Shown: positions 45,823-57,334 of the stretch, one piece after another | Position numbering within the stretch: the first letter of the stretch is position 1 | Layout: each line of letters opens with the position of its first letter | Assembly (NCBI GenBank): GCA_022494885.1 | Contig: JAGVSM010001407.1 | Span: 162,412 to 226,411, forward strand | From: Micrasema longulum | Taxonomy: Eukaryota; Arthropoda; Insecta; Trichoptera; Brachycentridae | Direction of reading: 5' to 3' | DNA length: 64,000 nt | Notes under the pieces: model-generated | Database searches by the model: none | What the model saw: only the letters and a program-made list of their open reading frames with translations | Told to the model about the DNA's origin: nothing | Made by a program: the position numbers and the translations under genes

Positions 45823-45945
45823 CAAAATAGTTTTGTTTTCAAAGGAATTCAAAATTATAATAATATCCCTAATGAACCTTAAACTATTAAAACTATCATG
45901 TCATTAAATAAGTTCAAGGTAACTTTCCAAAAAAGAGACTAGCTC
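45823..45945 (+). mobile_element. LINE C-terminal scrap, plus copy
   Basis: VLFSKEF region then FKGIQNYNNIPNEP, stop, TIKTIMSLNKFKVTF. Matches the YN.LP.E...K.L..FK ending of LINE ORFs. Confidence 0.5.
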
Positions 45946-46109
45946 TTGTTCTTGGATAGTGACTTACACTGTTATAGTTATATAGTAATTTGAAGTTATA
46001 TAATTTCGAATATAGATTAAAAATAAAAAAATACACGAAATAAAGAGAAAAACGGAAAATAATATTACTTTAATACTAATTAAAATAAAATTCTGTTTTA
46101 TTTAGGTTC

Positions 46110-46234
46110 AAAAATTAAAAAAAATTCACTTTGAATTTATTTAGTGGCGTGTTAGTTTTGATTATATTTAGTTCATTTGGGAGATTTTTGTATTTTTTTT
46201 ATTCCTTTGAAAACAAAACTATTTCGACCATTAC
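46110..46234 (-). mobile_element. LINE C-terminal scrap, minus copy
   Basis: Minus strand: SFVFKGIK, then KYKNLPNELNIIKTNTPLNK and FKVNF. Shares GTTTTGTTTTCAAAGGAAT with 45823-45945 in inverted orientation. Confidence 0.5.
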
Positions 46235-46399
46235 TTATTACATTTTTTAACTTCTATAATTATTGTTCTCATTTATACATTTATACAATGCATTATTAAA
46301 ACTAATGTATTTACGATTTTGTGTTTATTTCTAAAGTGCTACATACATTGTTATATTTTTTCATTGTATGTTCTTTTACATGTTGATATGCCACGTATT

Positions 46400-46615
46400 T
46401 TTTAATGATGTTTTTGTTCTGTATAATATATATGGTGATATGTATATATGTTGTTGAAGTGTTATGCATATATTCGTCCCAACTCAACAAAGGACTTTGG
46501 TTCCGTGGAGTTGGGATTTGTGTCTCAATAAATGTTACCGAATGTATTGTGAATAAAATAAAATATATTAATAAAATAGAATATATAAATAAAATAAAAT
46601 AAATATTAATTATAA
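46400..46615 (+). mobile_element. Probable LINE 3' UTR and tail
   Basis: CAACTCAACAAAGGACTTTG, GTTGGGATTTGTGTCTCAAT and an AATAAAATAAAATA-rich tail. No coding part. Confidence 0.4.
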
Positions 46616-46699
46616 TTAAAGGAATAGCTTGCAAAAAACCACTTGATGTATAAATAAGTAATGAAGAATATCAATATTTACGCTCAATCCCGCTTTTTA

Positions 46700-46860
46700 T
46701 TTAAGGCAACATGAACGTCTGGGCATTAACACGGCTTATGACCGGTTATGCGGCTGGTTTGAGTGATCACTTTATACACTGTGTAACGTGTACCAACCAG
46801 CCTATGTTTGAACGTCCATATTTATACATATTCGCTTACCAAAACTGTTCTCCACCTTTA
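46700..46860 (-). repeat. TGACAGGTCA-family repeat, inverted
   Basis: ACGGCTTATGACCGGTTATG, CGGCTGGTTTGAGTGATCAC, GCCTATGTTTGAACGTCC. Confidence 0.5.
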
Positions 46861-47379
46861 TTGTAAAGCATGTTTATCTTAATAACTCTCTAGCAGGTGG
46901 AACACAGCGCTTGTCTACAAAAATTTCGACAGAATCAAATTATTCTAATATTTGCAAGTATTATTATTTTAACTGGCACTATATTCATTCCCTTACTCGG
47001 CTTTACCTGCATATTTTACCAGGGCCCTGGGCCCCGATTAATGGGAAGTTAACATTTATATTCAATTTTATCTACAAAGTAAAATTAATTTTCCTGTATG
47101 AAAAGCAGAATATGCATACAACTTTACCGATCAAAGTTACCGACGAAGATGCTTTAAACGTTCATGCAAATATACTCATTTTCGTACACAAATATCGCTT
47201 TTTCTTTATAGACAGTCGAAGATAACTCTGTTAACTGTTATCTTCGATTGTCCTTTTAAGTAAAATCAAATTTTTCATACGAAAATGTATATATTTTGAT
47301 GATTTTTTAATTAAAAAAATGTTCAATTACATGTTACCGTAAAAGTTACTTGAATTTTTTAACAAATATTCACATCAAC

Positions 47380-47540
47380 ATTGTTTTGAGCATGTCTAAA
47401 AGTTTGTAGACTGACTAGATTTCCATGTTCCCTTCTCAAAAATGTTTTCCCTCTCTGTTGCATTAAATTTAATTCTAAATAACTCCCTGGGGAGTAAATC
47501 CAGCCTGTCTGCAAACATTTGGACATACTCAAAACATTGT
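47380..47540 (+). repeat. TGACAGGTCA-family repeat, 3' module
   Basis: CCCTTCTCAAAAATGTTTTC, CTCTCTGTTGCATTAAATTT, AACTCCCTGGGGAGTAAATC. Compare 1650-1745. Confidence 0.5.
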
Positions 47541-47566
47541 TGATTAATCTAACTGGTATAAGACGG

Positions 47567-47745
47567 CCTTGGCGGCCTCCGTGGTGTAGTGGTCAAGACG
47601 CTTGACTCGCGCACGGAAGGTTTCCCGGTGAGAACACAAAAAAATAAAATGTGATTTTTCTCAAGCCTGGTTGTTCTGTAATGTAATTCACCACTGTAAT
47701 TGGGCCTCCTGGCCTGTTGTGGTGCAAAAAAAATTAAATGAAAAG
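47567..47745 (+). mobile_element. tRNA-derived SINE, family C
   Basis: GGCGGCCTCCGTGGTGTAGT and GGTCAAGACGCTTGACTCGC (A-box side), then GGTTTCCCGGTGAGAACACA with a shortened B box, then TTTTTCTCAAGCCTGGTTGT. Resembles a lepidopteran SINE type with a CCTCCGTGGTGTAGTGG head. Confidence 0.6.
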
Positions 47746-47759
47746 AAGTATAAAAATTG

Positions 47760-47990
47760 GGAAAAATGTTTTAAGGCGTTGCCCTGTAGGTGTATTGGTC
47801 ATTCGGATGAATCTCACCCACATGATATAAGTTTCAGCTCCTTTACTTCACAAAAGTCAATACGTAGAAGAGTTGAGGAAATGTGGATGTTTCAACATAG
47901 GCAGAATGGTTATAAGCCCTGTAAAAGCCTCGACTTCCATATTCCCTTCTCAAAAATGTTTTCTCTCTCTGTTGCAACAAATTTCAATAT
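47760..47990 (+). repeat. TGACAGGTCA-family repeat, long version
   Basis: ATTCGGATGAATCTCACCCA, TTTCAGCTCCTTTACTTCAC, GTGGATGTTTCAACATAGGC, ATAAGCCCTGTAAAAGCC, CTCAAAAATGTTTTCTCTC. The 150-residue frame over this region is not a gene. Confidence 0.55.
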
Positions 47991-48440
47991 TGATTTATTA
48001 TACACTTTATATACATATACAGTTTACATACATATGCATAAGGGCGGGCATATTGCCTTGAGGCAATTTCTTCGTACCTGCCCAAACCGTTCAATTAAAA
48101 AAAATCAGTGGTTGGTTTATTAATAATTTATTTATAAAACAAAATATTGTTTTTTTTTTTAAATAGTAAAAAATGACTTAATATCTACACCATACTATGA
48201 AGAGAGGGGGGGTTAGGAGGGAAGGAAAGAGGGAGAAAAAATCAAAAAACTTGAATATTCAGGAAGTGACATTATATACGTGGTTTCAATATAAATAAAG
48301 AAGGGGGGCGTCTCTGACATTAGTGGGTAGATTATTCCATAATCGAGCAGCTACTACTGTGAAAGAGGAGGCAGAAAAATTAGAGCGGTAAATGAGTATT
48401 GAAAGGGTTATCTCGTTACTAGACCCAAAAAATTATCACA
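47985..48440 (-). mobile_element. L2/CR1-like LINE 3' part
   Basis: Minus-strand TVVAARLWNNLPTNVRD at about 48325-48365 and the 3' UTR to AAGGCAATATGCCCGCCCTT, ending near 47985. Same family as 37165-38065. Confidence 0.65.
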
Positions 48441-48809
48441 TGCTGCAGTATTCACATATTTATTTTACAAAATCGGTTTTGCTTTAAAGACATTTAAAGA
48501 TAACTCGCCGGGCAAGATATAACTAACCTAGCGTATAAATTGCTCGGAGTTTGACATTGGCATTGCGATTGCGCTTACCTGTAAACAGTGGAAGAACAGG
48601 TGTGTGAAGTGAAGATAACACAGTACCACGTGACGGACATGTTGATTTTTTTAGTTGGTTCGTAGTTGGATGGAACTACTTCTACTCACGATTTCCCCAT
48701 GACTTCACTTCTATAATGTTATTCCCAGTAAAGCACAACGAAACCGGTTTTATCATGATTATAACCGTTTTTTTATTACATGTATTTCGCGAGAACGTGT
48801 CATCATCAT

Positions 48810-49175
48810 CATCAAACCCTTATGCACAAATGTCGAGATCTCTACATTATGTAAGGCTGAGATAGGCATTATCGACAACATCAAGAAAGGAGCTCTGCGC
48901 TGGTTTGGACATGTAGAGCGAATTGACAGCGAAAGAACAGCCAAAAATATTGACAATGCGAATGTTGATGGATGCAGAAATAAAGGAAGATCGAGAACTC
49001 ATGGCATGATTAAATTCAACAAATACTTGAAGACGGACATGTCAAAAGTCGGAGTAATCGGCGCGCGTCCATGAGAAGATGTACGAATGTAGAGGAAGTG
49101 AGATCGGTTTGCAAAGATAGTAATGTGGCGTTCTATCCTCTCTGCCTACCCTTACGGGGAAACGGCGTAATGGTT
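48810..49175 (+). mobile_element. RTE-like LINE fragment
   Basis: TNVEISTLCKAEIGIIDNIK, KGALRWFGHVERIDSERTAK, then frame-shifted tail and WRSILSAYPYGETA. Same family as 2414-3100; the GTTA tail is replaced by GGTTTGTTGTTGTT. Confidence 0.75.
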
Positions 49176-49299
49176 TGTTGTTGTTTTTGGTGCATAGGGC
49201 TCTGTGCAATATTTAAAAATGCAAAAAAGGATCTTTAATATAGTTGTGTGTTAGAGATTGCTGATTTTAGCTCCATTTGCAATCTTAATATTTGCAATA

Positions 49300-49790
49300 A
49301 ATTGGGTACCACATTTCGAACAATTTCTTCTTCTTCTTTTCCACGTCCACTCTTGAGTGGAGCATGTGAACATCGCCAGTTGCCTCCAGGAGACCATATC
49401 GCCAGCCAGCACTCTCGCCTCCTCCCACGTCAATCCAGCGTCCCTTGGTTCCGCCGAGTAAAGTCAAAAGATCGCTATCGATGGCCTTACAGGATGGCGT
49501 GAGCTTGCAGGGTTAAAGAAGAGGCAGCTTGGGTTTAGGTTCTCCTGAGGCATGCGCAGCACGTGACCAAGCCAGGTCCACCGCCGCATCCTCAAGACAC
49601 TCGTTATAGGAAGCTGCTGCGTTCGATCTCGGACTTCAATGTTAGTTATAAAATCGAACCACCTTATGCCAAATACTCTTCTCAAGCACTTACTCTCAAA
49701 ACTCAGAAGTTTGGTGTTCTAAGCTTTGGTAAGCTGACAAGATTCGCACCCATATAGGAGTACGGGCATTATACAAGACTATTGTCTAAC
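49300..49790 (-). mobile_element. LINE RT C-terminal fragment (GHVLRMP family)
   Basis: RRVFGIRWFDFITNIEVRDR, RMRRWTWLGHVLRMPQEN, SSRHPVRP, then in the next frame LTWEEARVLAGDMVSWRQL. A single frameshift near 49465 splits it. Relative of 9790-10135 but better preserved. Confidence 0.7.
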
Positions 49791-49954
49791 AATTTTACTG
49801 TCTTTAATCATAATTTTGGATCCAAAAACTAACTTTAGCACACTTCCCGAAACAATTAAGACTGTAAAATTCAAATCCTGTTCAAATCCGTTGTTTTGTT
49901 TTTTTACTTTTTTATTTTTATTGAAATTTAAAAAAATATTTTTTTGCAAGTAGG

Positions 49955-50132
49955 ATGATGCGGAGTGGCTTTTTTAAGTAACTCTTTTTTTCTTCTTTTT
50001 TTTGACATTGTATTTAGTAATATGTTATATAGAAAACTATAATTGACCTATAATTTTGGTTTATTTGTAAATATTGTAATTTTTTTTAAATGGCTGTTCT
50101 CTTTTAATAAATAAATAAATAATTATAAAATC
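49955..50132 (+). mobile_element. LINE 3' UTR and tail
   Basis: ATGCGGAGTGGCTTTTTTAA, CTATAATTGACCTATAATTT, AAATGGCTGTTCTCTTTTAA, TAAATAAATAAATAA. Plus-strand partner of 18750-18935. Confidence 0.6.
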
Positions 50133-53100
50133 ACAACTCTATATAACATCCCTAGTACAACGGCGAAGCGGCTCAAAATATTATTATCGTGCTGTATTTG
50201 CGGAACTTCTGATGTGTCGTCATCTTTTTTTTTATTTACAGTTTTGCACGTTTGTGCACTCTGACGCGATCTTAGGCCAAGGTTAATCAAATAAATAGTT
50301 TCACAACACAAATTTTCAACAGCCGTGAATTTCAGAATTCGAATTTGAATTTGGCAAATGCTGTTCACTTGTTTCTCGGTTCATTTGTTTTCGATTTCAC
50401 TCGAATCCGACGCGACGCAATCATCTGGCATGGCCGGGTGGATTTGACGCCACCAGCAAAGATGAGTTTAATCTAAATAAAATGGCTCATTCAGTACTGT
50501 TTCGACATTCAAATATTATACATACGTCAGAGTCGCAATCCTGAATGTTTTTCTTGAGACAGATTTATCGATTTCGTTTCGGATCAAAACCTTTCGTGGG
50601 CGATAAAATTAATATGTGACTTTGTGAAAGCACGTGAGGACTACAAAACTATTTTTTCTTATTTATTTATAGATTTATAATCAATATAATAATTCTTCCA
50701 TTCGATGCAGGTCCTTTTATCGTCAAGAAAATTTGGATCAATCGGTATTTGAAAATTGTTTTTTTCTGTCGCTCTCTCGCTAATGCCTCCCCGATACTGT
50801 GCAAAAAAAAAACAACTGCACGTCAGACTAATTTCGTCTAACTAAAATCGACAAAATTGATGTTTCGCCGTCTCGTTTGCCGCACCCCAAAACTGAACCG
50901 ATTTGGTTATTTTTTTAAGAAAAAGTATCAGAATGAAATGTTCTCTGTCGGTAGCTTTTCCGTTTTTCAATTTAAAAAAAATTTGTTTGCATACCGTACG
51001 TCCGAAGACGACATATAAAACTGGACGTTTTCTTGGGTTTTTGGATGTTCCTAGCTCCATAAGAAGTAAATGGAAAAAGCAAACGACAGATACACGCCAA
51101 CGGTAAATATATAGAGCGTGTAAAAAACTATTGCTATAATCTAGGGAGAAAATACGGGAATACATCTGTATGAAAATAAGTGACACCACTTATTCTCTTA
51201 ATAAGTGACACGAATATAAAAGGTCTTTAAGTTGATTTCTTCCAGTTTTAGCCCTCATTTGCTAACGCCGCTAAATATTACTTTCTCCGGAATTTGACGC
51301 GCCGCGCCGGTAAGATCAGGGATAGTTATATAAAACTACAAAGCCGAAAAATTCCAGTTGAGTTTAAAAGGAAGCCCGAAGGGTCGTATTGTCCAGCTTC
51401 TAACTGTCGGCCATGGCCGACTCTTATCTGCTAGTAATAACAAATGTTGGTATTTGCTACAAAATAAAGACACATCACTGAATTAGTATAATATTGTATA
51501 CGTATGTAGATTGAAGCCAAATTGCGTTTCACATTTTTATTTAAACTGGCTAAAACCAAAACATGAAAACCGGCTTATGAAATTTCTATTAAAATTTTTG
51601 CTACACATAAATATTTCCATTTTTAGATAAGGTTATGGCAAGCTCCCATATAAGCAGGAAAAGATGCTCGCTCTGGGAACCTGCTTTACAAGCATATAAT
51701 ATGATAATATGTGGAACACTCAATACAATGTGATTAAATGTTAGATAAACATGTTTATCGAAGTCTTTATAAAAATTTCTTTAATTATTGTCCTTATCCT
51801 AGAGAGTTTTTCAATTTTGAATGAACATTGGGTATAAAAAAAAAAACTAACTGAATTTTTATTTTATTTATTGATTAATAATTGATTTACTAAATTAATA
51901 TAAAATTACACAGGGTATGTAGATACATAAATTATATTCATGTTTATACCTCTCTATATAGTAGAGTGAAAACTCGTGTTTAGTGGAGGGAGTTCATTTT
52001 ACATTAATTTTTATTTTATTATTGATTTATTTTAAAGAAACAAACAGTCGACAATGATATAGTAACATTGAAAAAAATACAGTTTAAAGACAGACCAGCA
52101 AAGTTTCTAAATAAGAATCATACATATTATTAAATTGTGTTACAACAAAAGGGTGTGTTTATGTGTATGTGTATGAGAGTAAGTGTTGATGTGTATTTAT
52201 GTTTATTAGTGTAGGAGTAAGTGTTCAGGTGTGTGCAAGTGTGAACATCATTTAATAGTAAGTGTGATCGTATCGCAGCCAGAAATAAGGAGTCTTAATT
52301 TATTTTTAAATAAATTAAGGGGCATGTCAAATATATCTATAGATGAAAAAAATGCATTATAGTTAGACCAAGAACGATACAGGAAAGAGTGTTGTGCATA
52401 GTTAGTGCTACAGACTGGCAGATGGACAAATACTTATTTCTTGTCACGCGAAAGGGGACATTGAGATTAATTTTGGAGAGTAGGTTAAAAGAGTCTACTT
52501 TATTATTTAATAATTTATGTAAATAGCCTAATTCAATAATAGCATAATTTTCTGAACAAGTTACTTAAAATAAGACATTTACCTATTAAAAAAAAACATA
52601 ATTTTCCACCGTATGGTTTAAAAATATTATATACATAAGTAACTACGTTGGAGCTTATCAAATAGTATTTTTACTTTGAATTATCCATTTTTTCTACTGT
52701 ATTTTCAATTGTATGATATATATATATATATAATTTATTGTACATTTAAAAATTATTTTTTTTAAAACTAATACCTTTTAATAAAATAAAATCTTAAATA
52801 CATACAAATAATATGGATAATGGTAAGATTTTTGGTTTTCGACGATCTTAGAACGGGATTTACAATTGTAGCTAGGCAAGCAAACCATAAAAAATATCTT
52901 TTATATATTATTTATAATAACTGATGAAGGGTTCCGTTGACAATATTCTAAAAATAAATAATTATTGAATTTAAACTAACTAATTATTTTTATTTTATCC
53001 GGTAACCGGTTTTTTGCGATGCCATCATACTGATATTTTTGTAAATTTTTACAAACAATCATTCGCCGATATTATCCATCTTCAAGAATTTGTTAAGTTT

Positions 53101-53630
53101 AGTCATGCCATTTCTTTATCAGCATTAATCGTCGTCTGCATTCATCAACATTCACATGGTAAATATTTTTACCCATTCTTTCGCTGTCCAATTTAGTCAA
53201 ATACGAATGGCTGTAAGCAGACTGTAGATTCAGAAATACATACACATGAAATTGATGTCTGGACGTTTTATATTAGATTATTTTAAGCTCGCAGCGACCG
53301 TCTGGGTTTACATCATCAGCTAACAATAATTATTACCGTGTTGATATTACTGAGCTTTCGCCCGTACAGAGTTAAACGAATTTCTTTAAACCAGTGTACA
53401 TATTTTACAGGAAAATCACTTAAAACGAAACGGATTTACGGTTGATAAATTTCAATTCAAATAATCACTTCTACTCAATGTTTTATAATTTCGAGATATC
53501 CAGATCATTTTAATTTACACAGGTGCAATACAAGTGCTGCATAAAATCATTATTCTTTTACGGGTAAAAAAAAATTAACGCTCTCATATTTACCACAGAA
53601 AAAAAACAAAAAAGCATATTTATTTTAATT
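50133..53630. other. Long stretch without supported genes
   Basis: Minus frames 50123-50368 and 50842-51189 are unrecognised. Two perfect or near-perfect small palindromes occur: GTCGGCCATGGCCGAC at 51406-51421, and a 26-bp AT palindrome at 52294-52319. A short (TA)n tract is near 52719. 52010-52100 looks like a minus LINE tail. Confidence 0.4.
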
Positions 53631-53639
53631 TATTGCAAC

Positions 53640-54000
53640 AGAGAGAGAAAACATTTTTGAGAAGGGCATATTTTGGAAAATTTTTGAACGAAAATAATTG
53701 TAAAATAAAGTAATATGCTAATTAAAAATACTTAACTTCAATATCAATACATAGATGGCGCTCCAACACGCTTGTCAATGGTTTCTCATTTAATAACATA
53801 TATACAAAAATGAAAAATGTTACCTGTGTCGATATTCGCTAATAAGCGGAATGAGGAATGTTGTAGTACGTAAAGTGGCCACATAACCCAGCCAGCAATG
53901 ACAGGTCATAAGCCCTGTAAACGCTCGAATATCCATAATCCTGAATTTGAAAAAATTCTACCTCATCTCTGTAGGGATATTAATAAAAAAAAATTTAAAA
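53640..54000 (-). repeat. Inverted homologue of the 42.5-kb repeat
   Basis: Reverse complement of about 42546-42840: GATATTCGCTAATAAGCGGA, AAAGTGGCCACATAACCCAG, ATGACAGGTCATAAGCCCTG, ATTCTACCTCATCTCTGTAG. The left side starts with GCAACAGAGAGAGAAAACAT, the 3' module seen at 47.95 kb. Confidence 0.65.
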
Positions 54001-54121
54001 AAATAAAATCATTGTATTGAAGGGTTTTCTTTGTTTACAATGACTAAATACTTTAATCAAGTTATTTATTTATTTTATTTATTTATTCATATTTTTTGCT
54101 TACAAACAATAATTAATAATA

Positions 54122-55300
54122 ATATGCCTTGGGAATAAGAGATCCATTACTATCATTTATTAAATCGTATCTAACTAGTAGGACACAAAATGTTCGGATA
54201 AATAACTATTTATCAACCAGTATTGATGTTACATCGGGTGTACCTCAGGGTGCTCATTTGGCACCCCTGCTTTTCAATTTGTTTATTAATGATGTTGCTA
54301 AATCATTCTCTTACTCTCGTTTTTGGCTCTTCGCGGACGACAACAAAATTCTCAAAATAATTCAAACTTTACAAGACTGCTTTCTTCTTCAATCAGACAT
54401 TAACTCTTTTAACCGATGGTGTAAAGTCAATAAATTAGAACTAAATATTAAAAAATGCAAAATAATGTCATTTCATAGAACAAAACAACCAATTTCCTTC
54501 GAGTACCTATTAGAAAACTCCAAAATTGATGTAGTCAAGTCCTTCAGAGATTTAGGAGTTGTTTTGGACTATAAACTGACATACAACGAGCATATAGATA
54601 ATACAGTAAATAAATCACTGAAATTACTTGGCTTCATTAACAGAATATCCTCTGATTTTACTAATGTCCGTACAATCAAAACTCTGTATTGCTCAACTGT
54701 TCGCCCTCTTCTTGAATATGCCTCAGTGGTCTGGTCTCCATTCTATGTCAATCGCATTAATCACATTGAATCAGTCCAACATCGCTTGCTTCGAAAAATA
54801 GCGTGGATGCTTGGACTAGAGAGAGATAATTATTATTATGCTGAAATAGAGTCAATGTTAAATATTTCTAGTCTACAAAAACGTAGAACTAATATTGACT
54901 CCATATATATGTTCGGCATACTAAATGGTATAATCGATGTTCCATCATTACTGGGACAAGTAAAATTCAATATCCTGACTCGTAGATTGAGAAACAATGA
55001 AGTACTGTTCATCGATCAGCATAGAACAAACTATGGCCTAAATTCTCCAATGACCCGCCTTTGTCGTATTGTTAACTCAAGACAGGATCTGGACTTTTTT
55101 GGTTTAAGTTTACAACGATTTAAACGAGCACTACATAAATAGTCCAGATCTTGTCTCGATGTCCCTTATGTTTGTCAATGCTTCTTTCTTTTTTCTTTAA
55201 ATGTTTTAAACTATTCTTTTATTGTAATATTTAAACCTTATAAATTGTATACATGGACAATGTCCGTTAATAAATAAATAAATAAATAAATAAATAAATG
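54122..55300 (+). mobile_element. 5'-truncated LINE with RT domain
   Basis: Longest LINE coding piece in the window. It begins inside the RT fingers and runs through an unbroken ORF, a 3' UTR (GTCCAGATCTTGTCTCGATG ... ATGGACAATGTCCGTTAATA) and an AAATAAATAAAT tail. It abuts, tail to tail, a minus-strand LINE at 55320. Confidence 0.85.
54129..55142 (+). CDS. LINE reverse transcriptase, partial (337 residues)
   Basis: The frame opens on TTG because the 5' part is missing; a true start is not in the window. Motifs: SYLTSRTQNVRI (about 14-25), GVPQGAHLAPLLFNLFINDV (about 37-56), FADDNKI (about 67-73, catalytic aspartates), then NKLELNIKKCKIMSF (about 101-115), FRDLGVVLDYKLTYNEH (about 141-157), LLEYASVVWSP. 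The C-terminus ends RQDLDFFGLSLQRFKRALHK. Jockey/CR1-group by motif order. No in-frame stop, so this copy is young or under little decay; the 28.9-kb copy is nearly the same over its length. Confidence 0.85.
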   Translation: MGIRDPLLSFIKSYLTSRTQNVRINNYLSTSIDVTSGVPQGAHLAPLLFNLFINDVAKSFSYSRFWLFADDNKILKIIQTLQDCFLLQSDINSFNRWCKVNKLELNIKKCKIMSFHRTKQPISFEYLLENSKIDVVKSFRDLGVVLDYKLTYNEHIDNTVNKSLKLLGFINRISSDFTNVRTIKTLYCSTVRPLLEYASVVWSPFYVNRINHIESVQHRLLRKIAWMLGLERDNYYYAEIESMLNISSLQKRRTNIDSIYMFGILNGIIDVPSLLGQVKFNILTRRLRNNEVLFIDQHRTNYGLNSPMTRLCRIVNSRQDLDFFGLSLQRFKRALHK

Positions 55301-55319
55301 TGACCACACTGGGGTTTCC

Positions 55320-56210
55320 TGTGCCGAGGACACTTAACAATATATATTTTTTAAATTACATTTGAGAATAAACGAAGAAGACTAACTTAAAAAAACAAAT
55401 ATAATTAACAAATATTTAGACAGTTTAAAAAACAAGGTATTTATGTACATCTTTAATATAAATTTATACAAAACACACAATGAAAATAACAAAAAACCTA
55501 ACATAAGCTATACACTTGTGTAGCAGTTGATTCAATATTGGTTTGGGCGAATGAGACAATCCATCTTACTTCTACCTAGCTCCACTATCCATTTTTTTAT
55601 AGCCTTTTTAAACATTTTCTCGTTATTAATTGTTTTAGTAGATAGTGGAAGTAGGTTATAGATTTTAATTAAATAATACTCAAAATCCCTTTGTCTGAAA
55701 GTGGTTTTAGTTTTTATTTGTTTAAGTTGTCTATGTGTTGAGGATCTAGTGATTACATTATTTGTATGTGATGTATTGTGGAGGTTATGTCTTTCATAAG
55801 AGTAAGAGTAGTTTTTGAATCTATAAGTGAGTATTGTTTTAGCGTATAATTGTTTTGGTGTCATAAGTTGTGATTTATGGAATATTTCTTCAGTAGATGC
55901 CTGTATCGGGACTCTGAGTATTATTTTAATTATGGATTTTTGTGCAATAAATACACTATTTAAAACTGTGTCACTCGCACCACCCCAACCGATAATACCG
56001 TACTCCAAAATTGATTGGCACAATGGAAAATAATTTTTTAAAAGTTCCTGTACATTAATTATGTTTCGAATTGTTTTGAATATATACGTTAGTCTCTTAA
56101 GTTTATTAGAAATATTTTAAATCTGCTGTTCCCACTTTAAATTTATATCAATAATAACTCTTAAATATTTGACATTGTCTGTCCTATCCAGAATTTGGCA
56201 TCGACTTTAC
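55320..56210 (-). mobile_element. LINE 3' portion, minus strand
   Basis: Contains ORF 55532-56023 plus upstream in-family sequence (SNKLKRLTYIFKTIRNIINV) interrupted by a stop, and a 3' UTR down to about 55320. Confidence 0.7.
55532..56023 (-). CDS. LINE RT C-terminal fragment (163 residues)
   Basis: Opens CQSILEYGIIGWGGAS (post-palm LEYG...W motif), then VFIAQKSIIKIILRVP, LMTPKQLYAKTILTYRFKN, TFRQRDFEYYLIKIYNLLPL and a lysine-rich end. Similar layout to the 21.2-kb LINE but diverged. Truncated at the 5' side; not functional. Confidence 0.7.
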   Translation of the reverse strand: MCQSILEYGIIGWGGASDTVLNSVFIAQKSIIKIILRVPIQASTEEIFHKSQLMTPKQLYAKTILTYRFKNYSYSYERHNLHNTSHTNNVITRSSTHRQLKQIKTKTTFRQRDFEYYLIKIYNLLPLSTKTINNEKMFKKAIKKWIVELGRSKMDCLIRPNQY

Positions 56211-56479
56211 CCTTCTGTATGTTTTCTCAGGATTATTTCTTATTTATTTTACTTTTTGTACATTATGTTATTTGTACATTGGCGGGCTTATTGCCAACCA
56301 ATTTCTTCCAGCCAACCAATAAAATAAAAGTTTTATTTTTATAATTCAAGTTACAGAACATATTCAATAGAAAAAAAAAGATTAAAATGCTAAAGATATA
56401 TAAAAAAAAGAAATAAACGTATTTGTTTATAAATTACCTTAAATCAAAACTATTACTCATTGGGAAAAGGGAAAAAAGA

Positions 56480-57119
56480 GGAAAGAGGAAAAAGGAAAGG
56501 TGGTATTTGAAAGAGGAAGTGAGGTTACTGACTGCATACTAAATGTAAACAACAAATGCCTCGAACAAGTAGAAGAATTTTTGTATCTGGGAAGCGTGTT
56601 TTCAAGAGATGGAAGAGTAGGAAAAGATGTTGAAAGGTTAGTGAATGCGGGCAACAAAATGAACGGCGCACTAAGCACAGGAATTGCTAATAAAATATGT
56701 CAATCGAAGTTAAACTGGCAGTGCACAACGGAGCTTTAGTCCCAACACCTATGTATGGAAGTGAAACATGAAACCTGGCAGAGGAAGATTGAAAGCCGAG
56801 TGAACGCGGTTGAATTGCGATCTCTTAGACGAATGTGTGGGAAATCAATGTATGACAGGGTTACGAATGATGAAATCAGGCCAGAGTGTAAATCTGAGTC
56901 AAGTATAATTGAAAAGATTAAGAAAGGGTCTCTGAAATGGTTTGGTCACGTAGAACAAATGGACGACGAAAGAATGGTAAAACAAGTATATATGGCAAAA
57001 ATGAGCGGTAACGTGAGACGAGGATGACCAATGAAGACGTGGCATGATCAGATAAACCAAAATCTTAAGTCTGGTCATGTCAAAAGCAGACAGAACCTAA
57101 GGGCGTGTATAACAAGATA
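56480..57119 (+). mobile_element. RTE-like LINE fragment, frameshifted
   Basis: LEQVEEFLYLGSVFSRDG, VERLVNAGNKMNGAL, a frameshift near 56700-56770, then NAVELRSLRRMCGKSMYDR, LKWFGHVEQMDDERMVKQVY. After a TGA (GRGRP site) it continues MKTWHDQINQ in frame. Most complete relative of the 2407-3115 insertion after that copy; no TSD recognised. Confidence 0.8.
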
Positions 57120-57129
57120 ATGGAAGTCT

Positions 57130-57250
57130 ATGCATTTACAATGACCTGTCATTGGCTAGTTTATGTGGCTATTTTACACGCTGTGCAACATTCACCATTC
57201 TACCTATGATGAAATAATTGACACATTTACTTAAATATACCCTTTTCAAA
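57130..57250 (-). repeat. TGACAGGTCA-family repeat, inverted
   Basis: ATGACCTGTCATTGGCTAGT, GTGGCTATTTTACACGCTGT, CATTCACCATTCTACCTATG. Confidence 0.55.
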
Positions 57251-57334
57251 AATAGAATTGCATCTGCGAGTGGCCGATTTCACGAAGGTCGTACAAATCC
57301 GCATCAAAGTGGGATTTATAAAATCTGGTAGAAA

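Noticed and set aside
47671..48123. 150-residue plus-strand ORF
   Set aside because: It runs across a SINE body, a dispersed non-coding repeat and an inverted LINE tail, so it is a chance frame.
50842..51189. 115-residue minus-strand ORF
   Set aside because: No recognised motif, AT-biased composition and no supporting neighbour; not called as a gene.
54046..55310. Shared TTTATTTA tract read as the tail of the minus LINE at 55320
   Set aside because: The base order fits the plus-strand LINE (TAAATAAATAAA in its own sense); the minus LINE would need the complementary order.
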